Positions 26,982 to 35,030 are shown, counted from the first letter of the stretch. The stretch: 64,000 nucleotides of DNA from Paenibacillus_AK sp041641375 (GCA_041641375.1 JBEPYM010000003.1:21294-85293), one strand, 5' to 3'. Program-made: numbers and translations. Notes: generated from the sequence alone by a model not told the origin.

Positions 26982-27343
26982 GGTGTCTTACTCCCTTCTG
27001 ATAGGGTGGTTAATAGGGCGCAACGTGCGATAACTAGTGGTAGAGTGGGATGTGCAATCGTTTCTGTTTTATCCTGCATGTTCCAGTCCGTTATCCATAC
27101 CTCGTAAAAATCTGCACAAGTACGAATGTCAACGTATAGGTGTGACTCCTGTAACTTCTCCACCACTTCCCATGCTGCGGATATGTCAGATGATGGATCG
27201 AACTTTTCAGCGAACGGTCCTCTTTTTATCTCTCCCATTGATTCGAAATAGTCTTCGTTATATTTCCATCCCATGACTTTTGTTGCTACTAGCATATTTA
27301 AGTCTCTTCCCGGCTCCAAACTCATAATCTCGTCTCTTGTCAT
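26978..27343 (-). CDS. Phage ABA-sandwich domain protein
   Basis: A 121-residue protein beginning TRDEIMSLEPGRDLNMLVA and VMGWKYNEDYFE, the hallmark of the BC1872/phage ABA sandwich family, with VYLDIRTC-like core strand (LYVDIRTCADFYEVW). Found in many phage early operons. Function is unproven. Confidence 0.75.
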   Translation of the reverse strand: MTRDEIMSLEPGRDLNMLVATKVMGWKYNEDYFESMGEIKRGPFAEKFDPSSDISAAWEVVEKLQESHLYVDIRTCADFYEVWITDWNMQDKTETIAHPTLPLVIARCALLTTLSEGSKTP

Positions 27344-27876
27344 TGGGACCCTCCTTCCGACAGTCCTTCAAATCCTGCGGTTGATTCAAGCCAATCATAG
27401 AGTTGTTGCGCTGAACAATCTTGACTTGGCAGAGAGTCGTTTTTGAAATCAATAAGCGCTCTCTCTAAAACTGATAATCTATTTATTTCTGATGATTGTT
27501 TAAGTAACTCCGATTGCCAATCAACCGTACAAGCGCAAGGTAGTGCGTAATAAGGGTCATGACACATTTCATTGATTCCAGATCCACCGCATTCGTCACA
27601 TCGGGTTAACTTTTTGAGTTCGGCTATTTCTGCTGCCTGTTGGGATATGATGGATTGTTGATGGGTGAGCCATTCATGTGCATTTGTGATGATTTCCAAA
27701 TCTGCATCGTATGGAGGATGTCCGGCAACTGGATAGTATGATTGATCTATTCCGCAATCGAATATAGGCCATCCATTACTTCCCCTTAGACATCCTTCAC
27801 CTTCATTGTGAATCCATTTCCACGGTCCCGGTGTTGCTTTCTTCAACGCCTCTTCTATCTGCTGCTGTATAGTCAT
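27340..27876 (-). CDS. Early phage protein with ATPGPW motif and CxxC
   Basis: A 178-residue protein with an N-terminal TPGPWKWIHNEGEG segment typical of Ead/Ea22-like phage proteins, a middle coiled coil (SIISQQAAEIAELKKL), and a zinc-like CDECGGSG plus CAC. Ends with an ESTAGFEGLSEG tail. Binding role unknown. Confidence 0.6.
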   Translation of the reverse strand: MTIQQQIEEALKKATPGPWKWIHNEGEGCLRGSNGWPIFDCGIDQSYYPVAGHPPYDADLEIITNAHEWLTHQQSIISQQAAEIAELKKLTRCDECGGSGINEMCHDPYYALPCACTVDWQSELLKQSSEINRLSVLERALIDFKNDSLPSQDCSAQQLYDWLESTAGFEGLSEGGSQ

Positions 27877-27946
27877 AGTCTTATTCTCCTTTGATGGATG
27901 GTTATCGGCTGCCGCTGTCGCTAGGCTTATGCTGTCGGACGTAGGG

Positions 27947-28096
27947 TTACTCTTTTATGCTTAGCTTCTCCAGACATTCGTCGCAGGTTGGCGGATAAAC
28001 TGGCTTCCCTTCGCATCCACACATATAACCGTCACAACACATCTGAATTTCAGAATCTGCAACATCGTTTTCTTTGCATTCCCAGCATTTATACAT
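27947..28096 (-). CDS. Small cysteine-rich zinc-binding protein, 49 aa
   Basis: Nine Cys in 49 residues (CWEC, CC, CGC, CDEC), strong AGAGGTGAT ribosome site. A likely zinc-binding protein; not in any family I recognise. Confidence 0.55.
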   Translation of the reverse strand: MYKCWECKENDVADSEIQMCCDGYMCGCEGKPVYPPTCDECLEKLSIKE

Positions 28097-28101
28097 AATT
28101 A

Positions 28102-28428
28102 TCACCTCTTCGATCCCATTATTTCGTGAGGATACAATACAACCATACCTATTTCACCTTCGAACACTTCTGTCCGATCATAGAGTGGGAAAAATCTATG
28201 TTTGCTGTCTCCAGTACCTACCCCCGACCCCGCTGCATACCTGAACGCTGAAGGTTTCTCATTTCCGTTTGATAGAATTGGTATCCTTAGTTCTTTGCAA
28301 CGTGACTTGGTAAGCAATACAGCAAATTCATATCTTTCATCTGTCCAACGTTTTGTAGTGGTGTTGTAATATGGCAAGCCCGTTTCTAACACTTCTTCTT
28401 TTGTATACCAACCTTTTTCATTCGGCAT
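28102..28428 (-). CDS. Early protein, 108 aa, unknown
   Basis: Start ATG at 28428 (MPNEKGWYTKEEVLETGL) is preferred, with GGAGGA nine bases upstream. A longer frame upstream overlaps a separate credible small gene and is not used. Core has RYEFAVLLTKSRCKEL and EGEIGMVVLYPHEIM. No family recognised. Confidence 0.55.
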   Translation of the reverse strand: MPNEKGWYTKEEVLETGLPYYNTTTKRWTDERYEFAVLLTKSRCKELRIPILSNGNEKPSAFRYAAGSGVGTGDSKHRFFPLYDRTEVFEGEIGMVVLYPHEIMGSKR

Positions 28429-28576
28429 CTTCTGGTTCCTCCGGTGAAATAAAGTTGGAGTCGTGTGGATGAAAATAAATACATCGCTTCGCCTGATCGC
28501 GTTCATAACGTTTCTTGTTTTCTTCCTCAATCCACTCATCAAAATGATTATCATAACGTTGTTCGATATCATCCAT
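28418..28576 (-). CDS. Small acidic protein, 52 aa
   Basis: A 52-codon frame rich in Glu and Asp (MDDIEQRYDNHFDEWIEEEN, then SPEEPEDAE). AAAAGGTGTGAT lies upstream. It overlaps the next gene by 11 bases. Unknown. Confidence 0.52.
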   Translation of the reverse strand: MDDIEQRYDNHFDEWIEEENKKRYERDQAKRCIYFHPHDSNFISPEEPEDAE

Positions 28577-28581
28577 ACCGA

Positions 28582-28743
28582 TCACACCTTTTCAATATTT
28601 TCTAATGAGACTGTTACCGTATGACCCCAACCGCTACCCATGATCCAAGTTACAACTGCTTTGTTTCCGCATATCATTTTGACTTTTCCGGGATTAGATT
28701 TATCTTCGAAACCTAGCGGCACAACCTGATCTCCTGATTTCAT
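28582..28743 (-). CDS. Small beta-rich protein, 53 aa
   Basis: A 53-codon frame (KSGDQVVPLGFEDKSNPGKV, then GNKAVVTWIMGSGWGHTVTV) with AGGGGAGAT before ATG. Looks like a small SH3-like barrel. Unknown. Confidence 0.52.
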   Translation of the reverse strand: MKSGDQVVPLGFEDKSNPGKVKMICGNKAVVTWIMGSGWGHTVTVSLENIEKV

Positions 28744-28757
28744 TTGTTTATCTCCCC

Positions 28758-28943
28758 TTATTCAATATATAACTCCAATTGTCCTGAAATTGTGGACGCA
28801 TCAACCACGTATCCCTTTTCCACCCAAGTGCGATAAACAGTTTTCCTGAAACGATGATATATTGGTGTTCCCGCCTTGCGATTTGGGTATATAGATTCCG
28901 CAATTTCTGACCAAACCCATTCTGTTTCTGCCGTTGCGAACAT
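28758..28943 (-). CDS. Small early protein, 61 aa
   Basis: Starts MFATAETEWVWSEIAES with GGAGGAATAAGGG before ATG. Its start lies three bases after the stop of a -1-frame extension of the upstream gene, which supports this frame over the overlapping one at 28748-28975. Unknown. Confidence 0.5.
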   Translation of the reverse strand: MFATAETEWVWSEIAESIYPNRKAGTPIYHRFRKTVYRTWVEKGYVVDASTISGQLELYIE

Positions 28944-28999
28944 CCCTTATTCCTCCATCCGTTGATTACGTTCATACTCTATCTCCTCTAGTCCACGCC

Positions 29000-29227
29000 T
29001 TATGAAGTCTTTTTGAGTATTGACCTTATCTTGTCCATCTCCGTCTTAATCTGTTCAGGTAGCGGTGGAGAAAGCTTCTCAGCTTCGTTAATCCTGTTAA
29101 ACTCTTCTAAAAGTTCCTCGTACCGCGCCCATGCTTTATCTCGCTGTACCTTTGTGATGTCCTCGCGTTCGATATAAGCAGCACCTGTCACGAGTCGCCC
29201 TAATATTTCTTCGCGATTCATCCCCAT
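29000..29227 (-). CDS. Early protein, 75 aa, with possible -1 frameshift extension
   Basis: A helical protein (REEILGRLVTGAAYIERED, then RINEAEKLSPPLPEQIK). It stops after LKKTS at 29000. In the -1 frame the reading continues as a protein-like 21-residue stretch (KDFIRRGLEEIEYERNQRM then EE) and ends at 28947, four bases before the next gene. The break sits at a run of five A residues (29010-29014 as T on the + strand). A lost A or a -1 slip would explain it. Confidence 0.55.
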   Translation of the reverse strand: MGMNREEILGRLVTGAAYIEREDITKVQRDKAWARYEELLEEFNRINEAEKLSPPLPEQIKTEMDKIRSILKKTS

Positions 29228-29230
29228 TGT

Positions 29231-30130
29231 TTAAGCTCCTTGATTCAGAGTTGATTCGTCTTTCAGTTTCCTTGCTAGTTCGAGCATTTCTTCTAGTTGT
29301 TCAGGTGTGACTTCGGGTGTGTTGCCATCGTCTTTAACGACATTTAACCTTGGGCTTTGCGGTTTGCTGTATTTTCCTCTGAATGATTGCTGTTGCTTCG
29401 GTTCTTCCTTCTCAAGCGTCCAAGGTTCGGGGTGTCCAGAAGCTTTCCAACGTTTCAAGATGCCTTCCACATACGCCCAAACTTTCTTGTCATGCTTGAT
29501 GGATTCAGTCATTGCCCGCTTTACCCAATCTTCGGTATATGTCTTAATGCAATCCTCGATGAACTGGGCTGTTGTTTCGTTCAGTTTTCCGAATTCGTGT
29601 TTTTCAAAAAGACCAAAAGGATTAGTAACCCTCATGCCAATACCACTACTACTTTCTTTTGAAGAAGAAGAAGAAAAAGAAGAAGAAAGAGAAAAAGAAA
29701 CGGCGTTTTGCGGTGATTCTTGCTGTTCTTCGGTGTTCTTCGGCGTTTTTCGGTGTTCTTCGGCGTTTTGCGGCGATTTGAAATTTGATCCTGAATCATT
29801 GCCACGCTTGGCTTTGTTGATATACGACTGGTGTTTGAACCAACTTTCTTCAGGTATGCAGATCGTTTGTTTTCCCTCAACTTCGTATCTATTCCATAGT
29901 CCGACTGCTGCAATCTGATCTAGAGACTCATCAACATCTTTACTTGTGACATCAAGTGCCGGACACACTAGCAATTTGAACTGTCTGGAATCCCCTGTAA
30001 TGCGCCCCCAATCATCCATGTGAGGAATTGACCAAGTGTAGAGGATGAGGGGCAGAAATCCGCGCTCAGAAAGTTCAGCAAGCTTAATGTCTGTGCTTAT
30101 GTCGGTGCTGATATATCGTTTTCGGCTCAC
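29231..30130 (-). CDS. DnaD-like replication initiation protein
   Basis: A 299-residue protein. The N-terminal domain has winged-helix features (YISTDISTDIKLAELSERGF, then HMDDWGRITGDSRQF). A low-complexity linker (residues ~120-165) is Gln/Pro/Ser rich. The C-terminal half carries the DnaD/DnaB_2 pattern (FGKLNETTAQFIEDCIKTYT, then WAYVEGILKRWKASGHPEPW). The linker is encoded by a purine tract and 10-bp-period repeats that look like a replication origin. GTG start with GAGGAGTC. Expected to load the host helicase at the phage origin. Confidence 0.78.
   Translation of the reverse strand: MSRKRYISTDISTDIKLAELSERGFLPLILYTWSIPHMDDWGRITGDSRQFKLLVCPALDVTSKDVDESLDQIAAVGLWNRYEVEGKQTICIPEESWFKHQSYINKAKRGNDSGSNFKSPQNAEEHRKTPKNTEEQQESPQNAVSFSLSSSFSSSSSKESSSGIGMRVTNPFGLFEKHEFGKLNETTAQFIEDCIKTYTEDWVKRAMTESIKHDKKVWAYVEGILKRWKASGHPEPWTLEKEEPKQQQSFRGKYSKPQSPRLNVVKDDGNTPEVTPEQLEEMLELARKLKDESTLNQGA
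29661..29700. other. 40-nt homopurine tract beside the iteron-like array
   Basis: The + strand is uninterrupted A/G from 29661 to 29700 (GAA and GAAA triplet-like repeats). It lies directly against the 10-bp repeats at 29706-29775. Could act as an unwinding element, but it also encodes the Ser-rich linker of the initiator. Confidence 0.5.
29706..29775. repeat. Seven tandem 10-bp iteron-like repeats (candidate phage origin)
   Basis: Ten-base units at 29706, 29716, 29726, 29736, 29746, 29756 and 29766, consensus TTYTTCGGYG (the 29716 unit is degenerate), with a near match at 29696-29705. The period is one helical turn and not a multiple of three, which suggests DNA-level selection inside the initiator gene. 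Confidence 0.55.
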
Positions 30131-30447
30131 GACTCCTCATCCTCTTCAAATTGTTCTAGTGAATTTCTGAAATAAGTCCAATGCGGCGCTTCTAAACAGA
30201 GTTCTTTCAACCATTCCAACGATGCTCCGTTAATGTAGGCCTTCTCTAGCAACGCTATCGCTTTATGTGGATCGTAGTAAGATAACCTGTTTTTAATAAT
30301 CCCTCTCATGTAATAGAGATCCTTGAGGTAAGGTTTCTCTTTTGCATTTACGTTGAAAGATAGGATTTTCTCAACCTTTCTCCAAGCATCACTAACGGAT
30401 TCGCTTGTAGGAAACTGTTCTTTTCCTGTTTCATTTATCTCTTTCAT
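30127..30447 (-). CDS. Early protein, 106 aa, unknown
   Basis: ATG at 30447 (MKEINETGKEQF) is preferred because of GTGAGGATACCC. Helical (SVSDAWRKVEKILSFNVNA, then LLEKAYINGASLEWLKEL), acidic C terminus. It overlaps the initiator by four bases. Unknown. Confidence 0.55.
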   Translation of the reverse strand: MKEINETGKEQFPTSESVSDAWRKVEKILSFNVNAKEKPYLKDLYYMRGIIKNRLSYYDPHKAIALLEKAYINGASLEWLKELCLEAPHWTYFRNSLEQFEEDEES

Positions 30448-30886
30448 GGGTATCCTCACTCTTTCTGTATTGGGATAGGATGGAACGGGCTTTTAACCCG
30501 CTGTCCTGCCATACATCGGAAGTTGTTTCTGTTTCATATTCACTTACTTTATTGTCGATCATTTCATGGTTAGATTCTTCTCCATACCATTCCAGCACTT
30601 TATCCTTTGTGGATAGTTCGGTACGAAGTTCGAATCTAACATCCTTTAGGGAATCCACTTCGTTTATCAGGTCGTGTCGTTCTTCAGCTAGCTTTTGAAC
30701 CTCAGCTTCCCATGCCTCTCGATCCCTTGTTTCCATTTTCAAATCATTCTGCAACCGTTTGTTCTCTTCCAGTAGGGCGCGGACACCGCCATATAATTGT
30801 TCCATCGTCAATTCGGTTAACTCTCCTATGTCAAACGCAACACGTACAGACTCTATCAACTGCTCATTAGGTTGGTTATCACTCAT
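30431..30886 (-). CDS. Coiled-coil early protein, 151 aa
   Basis: A long coiled coil (residues ~25-95, LLEENKRLQNDLKMETRDRE) with a polar tail. Located directly upstream of the 106-aa gene, with a GGGAGG ribosome site and overlap with the 97-aa gene. Likely a structural or recruiting partner of replication proteins, but this is a guess. Confidence 0.5.
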   Translation of the reverse strand: MSDNQPNEQLIESVRVAFDIGELTELTMEQLYGGVRALLEENKRLQNDLKMETRDREAWEAEVQKLAEERHDLINEVDSLKDVRFELRTELSTKDKVLEWYGEESNHEMIDNKVSEYETETTSDVWQDSGLKARSILSQYRKSEDTHERDK

Positions 30887-31176
30887 CTAATGGAACCTCC
30901 CGCAGAATTAATCCGGCTATAATCTTCGCTCGTCTGTTCCTTAAATCTGACAACCTCTTCTTTGAACCGCCGTTTTATAAATTCAATGTGTCTGTTACTC
31001 TGAACGTTTGGATGCCTATGAGGATTTCTAAGGTATTCAGGTCCAACATGATTAATCGATAGCGGAGGACTACTCCACCAAGAATCAGTAGAGCGCCCTT
31101 TTCCATCAGTAAACCGAGACATGACACCGCCAACCTCCGGACGATGCAGCCACATTTCAAATTTCAATCTTGCCAT
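30883..31176 (-). CDS. Basic early protein, 97 aa
   Basis: Starts MARLKFEMWLHRPEVGGVMS with AAGGAGAGATTGATAG. Basic and aromatic centre (EFIKRRFKEEVVRFKEQTS). No family recognised. Confidence 0.5.
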   Translation of the reverse strand: MARLKFEMWLHRPEVGGVMSRFTDGKGRSTDSWWSSPPLSINHVGPEYLRNPHRHPNVQSNRHIEFIKRRFKEEVVRFKEQTSEDYSRINSAGGSIR

Positions 31177-31269
31177 CTATCAATCTCTCCTTGGGGTAAT
31201 AGAGTTTAGACCTTGTACGGCCTCCGCTACGCTAGGTATTGCTGTCGAGCGAAGCCCTTCGGTCAATCT

Positions 31270-31764
31270 TTAGTTCGCTCTTTTAATGACCATTGATTCG
31301 CGCATATCCTTGTCGTTCAAAAGATTGAGATAGTACAAGCAACTTTCCTTTTGATCTTCTGATAGCTTGTTTCTAGGGTTTTTTAGCCCTACTGCAAACA
31401 CTATTGAACCGTGAGAAGGACCCATTCCGTAATTGCAATCACATTCTTGATGCGTCCAACTTGCATAGTTCTTGACTCCGAAGTATTCCTTTGACATCTT
31501 TGGAGTGTCCAAGGAAATGTCTTTAATCGCTTCGCTTACGCACCTATAGCTGTATTCCCCGTACTCCAAGCCGCGAATATAAAGCAACGCTTCTGCCTGT
31601 CTAATCATTCCGAGGTCGATACCCTTCATTACCATGCCTTTCTTGCGGCTTAACTCCGTAATCTTGCGAGTGTTCTCTTTCATGAACTCTTCATGCGCTT
31701 TGATAGCTTCCTTACGATCTTCGTTAAGTTGAATCAATTGGTTTTCGATGGTTAGTAAGTTCAT
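31270..31764 (-). CDS. Early protein, 164 aa, unknown
   Basis: N-terminal coil (LNEDRKEAIKAHEEFMKENT) and a C-terminal globular part (YFGVKNYASWTHQECDCNYG, then NPRNKLSEDQKESCLYYLN) with several Cys. Sits between HNH and the 97-aa gene. GGGAGAATAAACA precedes ATG. No family recognised. Confidence 0.5.
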   Translation of the reverse strand: MNLLTIENQLIQLNEDRKEAIKAHEEFMKENTRKITELSRKKGMVMKGIDLGMIRQAEALLYIRGLEYGEYSYRCVSEAIKDISLDTPKMSKEYFGVKNYASWTHQECDCNYGMGPSHGSIVFAVGLKNPRNKLSEDQKESCLYYLNLLNDKDMRESMVIKRAN

Positions 31765-31776
31765 TGTTTATTCTCC

Positions 31777-32124
31777 CTATGCGCCTCTGCGCAGTAATTT
31801 ATCTTGAAACGCAATCAACCATTCTCTACCTTCCAAACTTCCATCACAGTACGTATGGCACGGCACGCACAGATGGGCATAGTCCTCCGCAACAGGAGAG
31901 GCACTATGATTGTGCCTCCTGACTATATGCGCTCTCTGTGAGGCTCTAGCGCGGTCACAGCGTTCACATACATAGTTGCTGCGTTCTTTTAGTCTTGCGT
32001 CTTCTTTGGGTGATAGATTGCTTATTGTGGAGCGTTTTTGTTTATTGCGGTTATGGGTGACTTTCTTGGACTTGTCCGACTTTGGATGATTGGGCTTGGG
32101 TACTGGGTTGTAAGAGAACATCAT
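31777..32124 (-). CDS. HNH endonuclease-like protein
   Basis: A 115-residue protein. CERCDRARASQRAHIVRRHN and YAHLCVPCHTYCDGSLEGRE show the CxxC...H...CxxC zinc and HNH pattern common next to recT in phages. The ATGATG start overlaps the recT stop. May process recombination intermediates or DNA ends. Confidence 0.72.
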   Translation of the reverse strand: MMFSYNPVPKPNHPKSDKSKKVTHNRNKQKRSTISNLSPKEDARLKERSNYVCERCDRARASQRAHIVRRHNHSASPVAEDYAHLCVPCHTYCDGSLEGREWLIAFQDKLLRRGA

Positions 32125-32975
32125 CCCTCAAACCCTTTCAGAAGTTCATCCACTTCAACATCTGAAGAACCTGCTTCTGTCCAATCCGTTACGTCGATTA
32201 CATCCGTCATATCTTCCGCCGTGTTGTCAAAGCGTTTTGTTGTTTCGTCCTGGTCAACCGCTTTCTGGAACTCAACGCTGATCGGCATATACTTCATGAG
32301 TGCTTTAAGTACAGTCTTTTTCGCCATCTCATCAAAGTGGTCAACCCACGGGCCGTATGATTTTGTTTTGCTGAATTTATCGCGGTGAATTTCAATGTCT
32401 CGTCTGCTCATGACCACGAATGCATAACCGCCATCCTTGAACTTCGCAACCGCATAATATCGAACGATCGTACCGCGCTCACCATCTGCAGGAACGTGAC
32501 GCAGCTTGTCGTTGATACCGTACTCGTATTCGAAAACGTCTTTATCGTGGACAGCGTGAGCAATGATTGAACTGATTTGTCCAGTGCGTCTTGCAAGCTC
32601 GATCAGTCCCTTATAACCAATTTGGAACTGACATTCATCCTCGTACCATTCTTTGCCGTTCTCTTTCTTTTTGTTCTTGTAGGGAATCAGATAGGCATGT
32701 CCGAGAATGGATGGTTCCAAGCCAAGCTGCGCGCATTGCATGACCGCTCCAAGCAGGGATTCAGGCGTACATACTTTTAATTTGGGATTCGTTCGAATGC
32801 TTGTGGTGGCGATTCTAAGGAGTCTATCAGGGGTGAGGTGTTTTGGTATGGCTTGAGCAATAGCCGGCTTCATTTCGTTAAATAGGTCGTTCAGCGTCTT
32901 TCCTTGTTTAGTGGGAGCGGCGGCTTTATTTGAAAGTGTTTCAGATAATGCGGATTGGTCTGTTGCTGTTTTCAT
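32121..32975 (-). CDS. recT: RecT-family single-strand annealing protein
   Basis: A 284-residue protein of the RecT family: LNDLFNEMKPAIAQAIPKHL at the start, TPESLLGAVMQCAQLGLEPS and KNKKKENGKEWYEDECQFQI, then GYKGLIELARRTGQISSII and RRDIEIHRDKFSKTKSYG. It anneals complementary single strands together with YqaJ exonuclease, encoded next door, for phage recombination. GGAGGAATTTAACC precedes ATG. Confidence 0.93.
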   Translation of the reverse strand: MKTATDQSALSETLSNKAAAPTKQGKTLNDLFNEMKPAIAQAIPKHLTPDRLLRIATTSIRTNPKLKVCTPESLLGAVMQCAQLGLEPSILGHAYLIPYKNKKKENGKEWYEDECQFQIGYKGLIELARRTGQISSIIAHAVHDKDVFEYEYGINDKLRHVPADGERGTIVRYYAVAKFKDGGYAFVVMSRRDIEIHRDKFSKTKSYGPWVDHFDEMAKKTVLKALMKYMPISVEFQKAVDQDETTKRFDNTAEDMTDVIDVTDWTEAGSSDVEVDELLKGFEG

Positions 32976-32977
32976 GG

Positions 32978-33853
32978 TTAAATTCCTCCAATGATTTTGA
33001 ATACGCGACTACCGCGTGCATTTGTTTTCCAAGTACAGAACTTCTCACCTTGCCATAGTGCCAATTCGTTTTCACCCATCAGATTCTTAACTTTGTTTTT
33101 AACGTCCTCATGGGCTTCCTCTGCTCGTTTTAAGTCGTGCTTGGTGTCAACCAGTCGCTTGATAAGGTCGTAGTATACTTCGCTTATTTCTAAGGTTGTG
33201 GGGTTGCTTGAGGGGTACAGATAATCAAGTTTGTCTGTGTCCTTGCTTGTAACCTCCGGAACTGATTTAGTGAGTACGTGATTATTCCAGAAGTGAGACT
33301 CTATCTCTATGAGGCTTTCTATTAGCTTCTCGTCTCTCTCAATCACGCGCCATTGAAAGTCCCATCCTCCGATTAGAACAGCCATGAACCACCGTTCCGC
33401 GCCTGTGACAGCCATATAATGATTGGCTTGGAGTTGGTACTCTGTCGGAATGACTTCTACCTTTCCGTCAAACCAATCGTGGCGTGAGTATTCAGAGGTA
33501 TTCTTGATCTCAAGCCCCGCATTATAACCAGGAATCCAACGGTCGATGTTAGCAAGCATAAAAGGGAATTTCTTATGTTGAAAGATGGCGTTGCGCTTCA
33601 TGACCTTGTATCCCGTTTCTTCTGCGAACCAATCTGCAATAAACGGCTCCAGCTTCCTCCCCGCTTTCATGCGTGGGTTATCTTCTAGTGGGGGCATTTC
33701 CCCGATCTTGTCCAAGTAAACTCCTAGAGGGGAGTTGTAGCGGCTCAGACCGCATATCGAAGCGGCATCAGAACCGCCTATTCCCTTTCTGCGCCATTCT
33801 AACCACTCGTTATGTGTCAAATCGTTTGTTGGAACTAATCTAAGTGCTTCCAT
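32978..33853 (-). CDS. yqaJ: YqaJ-family viral recombinase (exonuclease)
   Basis: A 291-residue lambda-exonuclease-type protein. It starts with LTHNEWLEWRRKGIGGSDAA and has AGRKLEPFIADWFAEETGY, ANIDRWIPGYNAGLEIKN (the D...ExK nuclease core) and EYQLQANHYMAVTG. It makes 3' single strands for RecT. Expected to work as a pair with the next gene. Its stop lies three bases from recT. Confidence 0.92.
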   Translation of the reverse strand: MEALRLVPTNDLTHNEWLEWRRKGIGGSDAASICGLSRYNSPLGVYLDKIGEMPPLEDNPRMKAGRKLEPFIADWFAEETGYKVMKRNAIFQHKKFPFMLANIDRWIPGYNAGLEIKNTSEYSRHDWFDGKVEVIPTEYQLQANHYMAVTGAERWFMAVLIGGWDFQWRVIERDEKLIESLIEIESHFWNNHVLTKSVPEVTSKDTDKLDYLYPSSNPTTLEISEVYYDLIKRLVDTKHDLKRAEEAHEDVKNKVKNLMGENELALWQGEKFCTWKTNARGSRVFKIIGGI

Positions 33854-33859
33854 CTATGA

Positions 33860-34015
33860 TCACCATCCTCGATATGATAGAATTGAGTTGTCTTTTTCTT
33901 TTCTTGAGCCTCGTTGACGCGGGGCTTTTTCATGTCCTAATACTTGCTCAATGAGTTCCTTATACTCTCTTAGCGACATTCGGGGGTTATCAGACATTAT
34001 GGTTACTTGTTCCAT
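33860..34015 (-). CDS. Small early protein, 51 aa
   Basis: A 51-codon frame (DNPRMSLREYKELIEQVLG, then RGSRKEKDNSILSYRGW) with AAGGAGGCCCCC before ATG. Basic C terminus. Unknown. Confidence 0.5.
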   Translation of the reverse strand: MEQVTIMSDNPRMSLREYKELIEQVLGHEKAPRQRGSRKEKDNSILSYRGW

Positions 34016-34025
34016 GGGGGCCTCC

Positions 34026-34145
34026 TTATTTTGTCCGTATAGTGTGTTTGCATTTGGTGCATCGAATCATATCAATAAATCCGTTTTTGTTGAGTTCGAT
34101 GAAGTATTTATTGTTTTTGCATCGTGAACAATTTAGATTTTCCAT
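34026..34145 (-). CDS. Com-like small zinc-finger protein, 39 aa
   Basis: A 39-codon frame with CSRC and CTKC (CxxC spaced by 19 residues), basic ends and AAGGAGAACAT before ATG. Layout matches the small zinc ribbon of Com-like phage translational regulators; the actual role is not known. Confidence 0.55.
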   Translation of the reverse strand: MENLNCSRCKNNKYFIELNKNGFIDMIRCTKCKHTIRTK

Positions 34146-34154
34146 ATGTTCTCC

Positions 34155-34298
34155 TTATTGGTCTGATTCGGACTCCGTTTCGATAAACCTCGATAATCCC
34201 AAGACTTCAACTTCTCCTTCACACTCTTCATCTGTCATTTGATCCAACACGGCCTTTGGGTATTCGCAAGATTCTAAAATTTCTCGGTTTGTTTTCAT
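34155..34298 (-). CDS. Small acidic protein, 47 aa
   Basis: A 47-codon frame (NREILESCEYPKAVLDQMTD, then very acidic) with AAAAGGAGAATGACAA before ATG. Unknown. Confidence 0.5.
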   Translation of the reverse strand: MKTNREILESCEYPKAVLDQMTDEECEGEVEVLGLSRFIETESESDQ

Positions 34299-34341
34299 TT
34301 GTCATTCTCCTTTTAATTTGATTTGCATCGTCTCGACCGAA

Positions 34342-34446
34342 TCAGCGCGAGCCGTACCATTCTTTCTTTAAGTCTCTCCTGCGATTTCTCCATAAGATGC
34401 GGCGCATTGTTGGGTACTTCTTAGCCAAATCTAGCAAAGTCACCAT
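34342..34446 (-). CDS. Small basic protein, 34 aa
   Basis: A 34-codon frame ending RRRDLKKEWYGSR; start helped by GAGAGGATAGGGC. Could be a DNA-binding peptide. Unknown. Confidence 0.42.
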   Translation of the reverse strand: MVTLLDLAKKYPTMRRILWRNRRRDLKKEWYGSR

Positions 34447-34608
34447 AGCCCTATCCTCTCTCCACTCGTATTGACGGTCTTAACAACTTCATATGTCCGT
34501 AAAAGAATTGTTTAGGCTGTGGAGGATTAGGAGACTTAATAAAACCTCAATTCCAACCTTTGTTGCTGAGAAAATCTTCTCTGCCTCTTAATCCTCCATC
34601 TGTAGTTT

Positions 34609-34824
34609 TCATGAGTTATCTTTCCTTTCCAGAGCGTCATTAGCGATATTAAACACTTCATCTGGCATATGGATATTGAGACAAACAATTTTCCGCAATG
34701 CAGATTTATACCGTTTTTCTTCCTCCACTTCACCGATGAGATATTTCATGTCGTTGATGTAATGAGCATCGAATAGATTGTTACTTTCGATGTAGTGCAG
34801 ACGCTTTTTAATCTGTTCTATCAT
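34609..34824 (-). CDS. Small early protein, 71 aa
   Basis: Helical protein (IEQIKKRLHYIESNNLF, then EVEEEKRYKSALRKIVCLN), ATGA-coupled to the upstream gene. Unknown. Confidence 0.5.
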   Translation of the reverse strand: MIEQIKKRLHYIESNNLFDAHYINDMKYLIGEVEEEKRYKSALRKIVCLNIHMPDEVFNIANDALERKDNS

Positions 34825-35030
34825 GCCGCCGCCTCCGCTTCCTCTGGAGCTTGTACAGCAGCAGTTGGAGCAAATGGGTCATAATGGTCTGCTAGTTCTG
34901 CAAAGGCATCTTTAGCGGCTTTCTGCGCTTCCTCATAGGATGATGCGGCTAATACTTTGGCTAATTGTTTGACCATGATTTGATTGCGTTCGGAGTAATG
35001 GCGAAGCGTGTTATCTAGGACTGTTTGCAT
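34821..35030 (-). CDS. Small early protein, 69 aa
   Basis: Starts MQTVLDNTLRHYSERNQIM with AAAGGAGCC. Ala/Glu-rich end (PEEAEAAA). Unknown. Confidence 0.5.
   Translation of the reverse strand: MQTVLDNTLRHYSERNQIMVKQLAKVLAASSYEEAQKAAKDAFAELADHYDPFAPTAAVQAPEEAEAAA

Noticed and set aside
28102..28572. Long N-terminal version of the 108-aa protein
   Set aside because: The extra N terminus overlaps an independent 52-codon gene with its own ribosome site; the inner ATG at 28428 has GGAGGA.
28748..28975. 75-aa ORF starting MNVINGWRNKG
   Set aside because: It has an AGAGGAG site but overlaps the better-placed 61-aa gene in another frame and runs through the -1 extension of the upstream gene.
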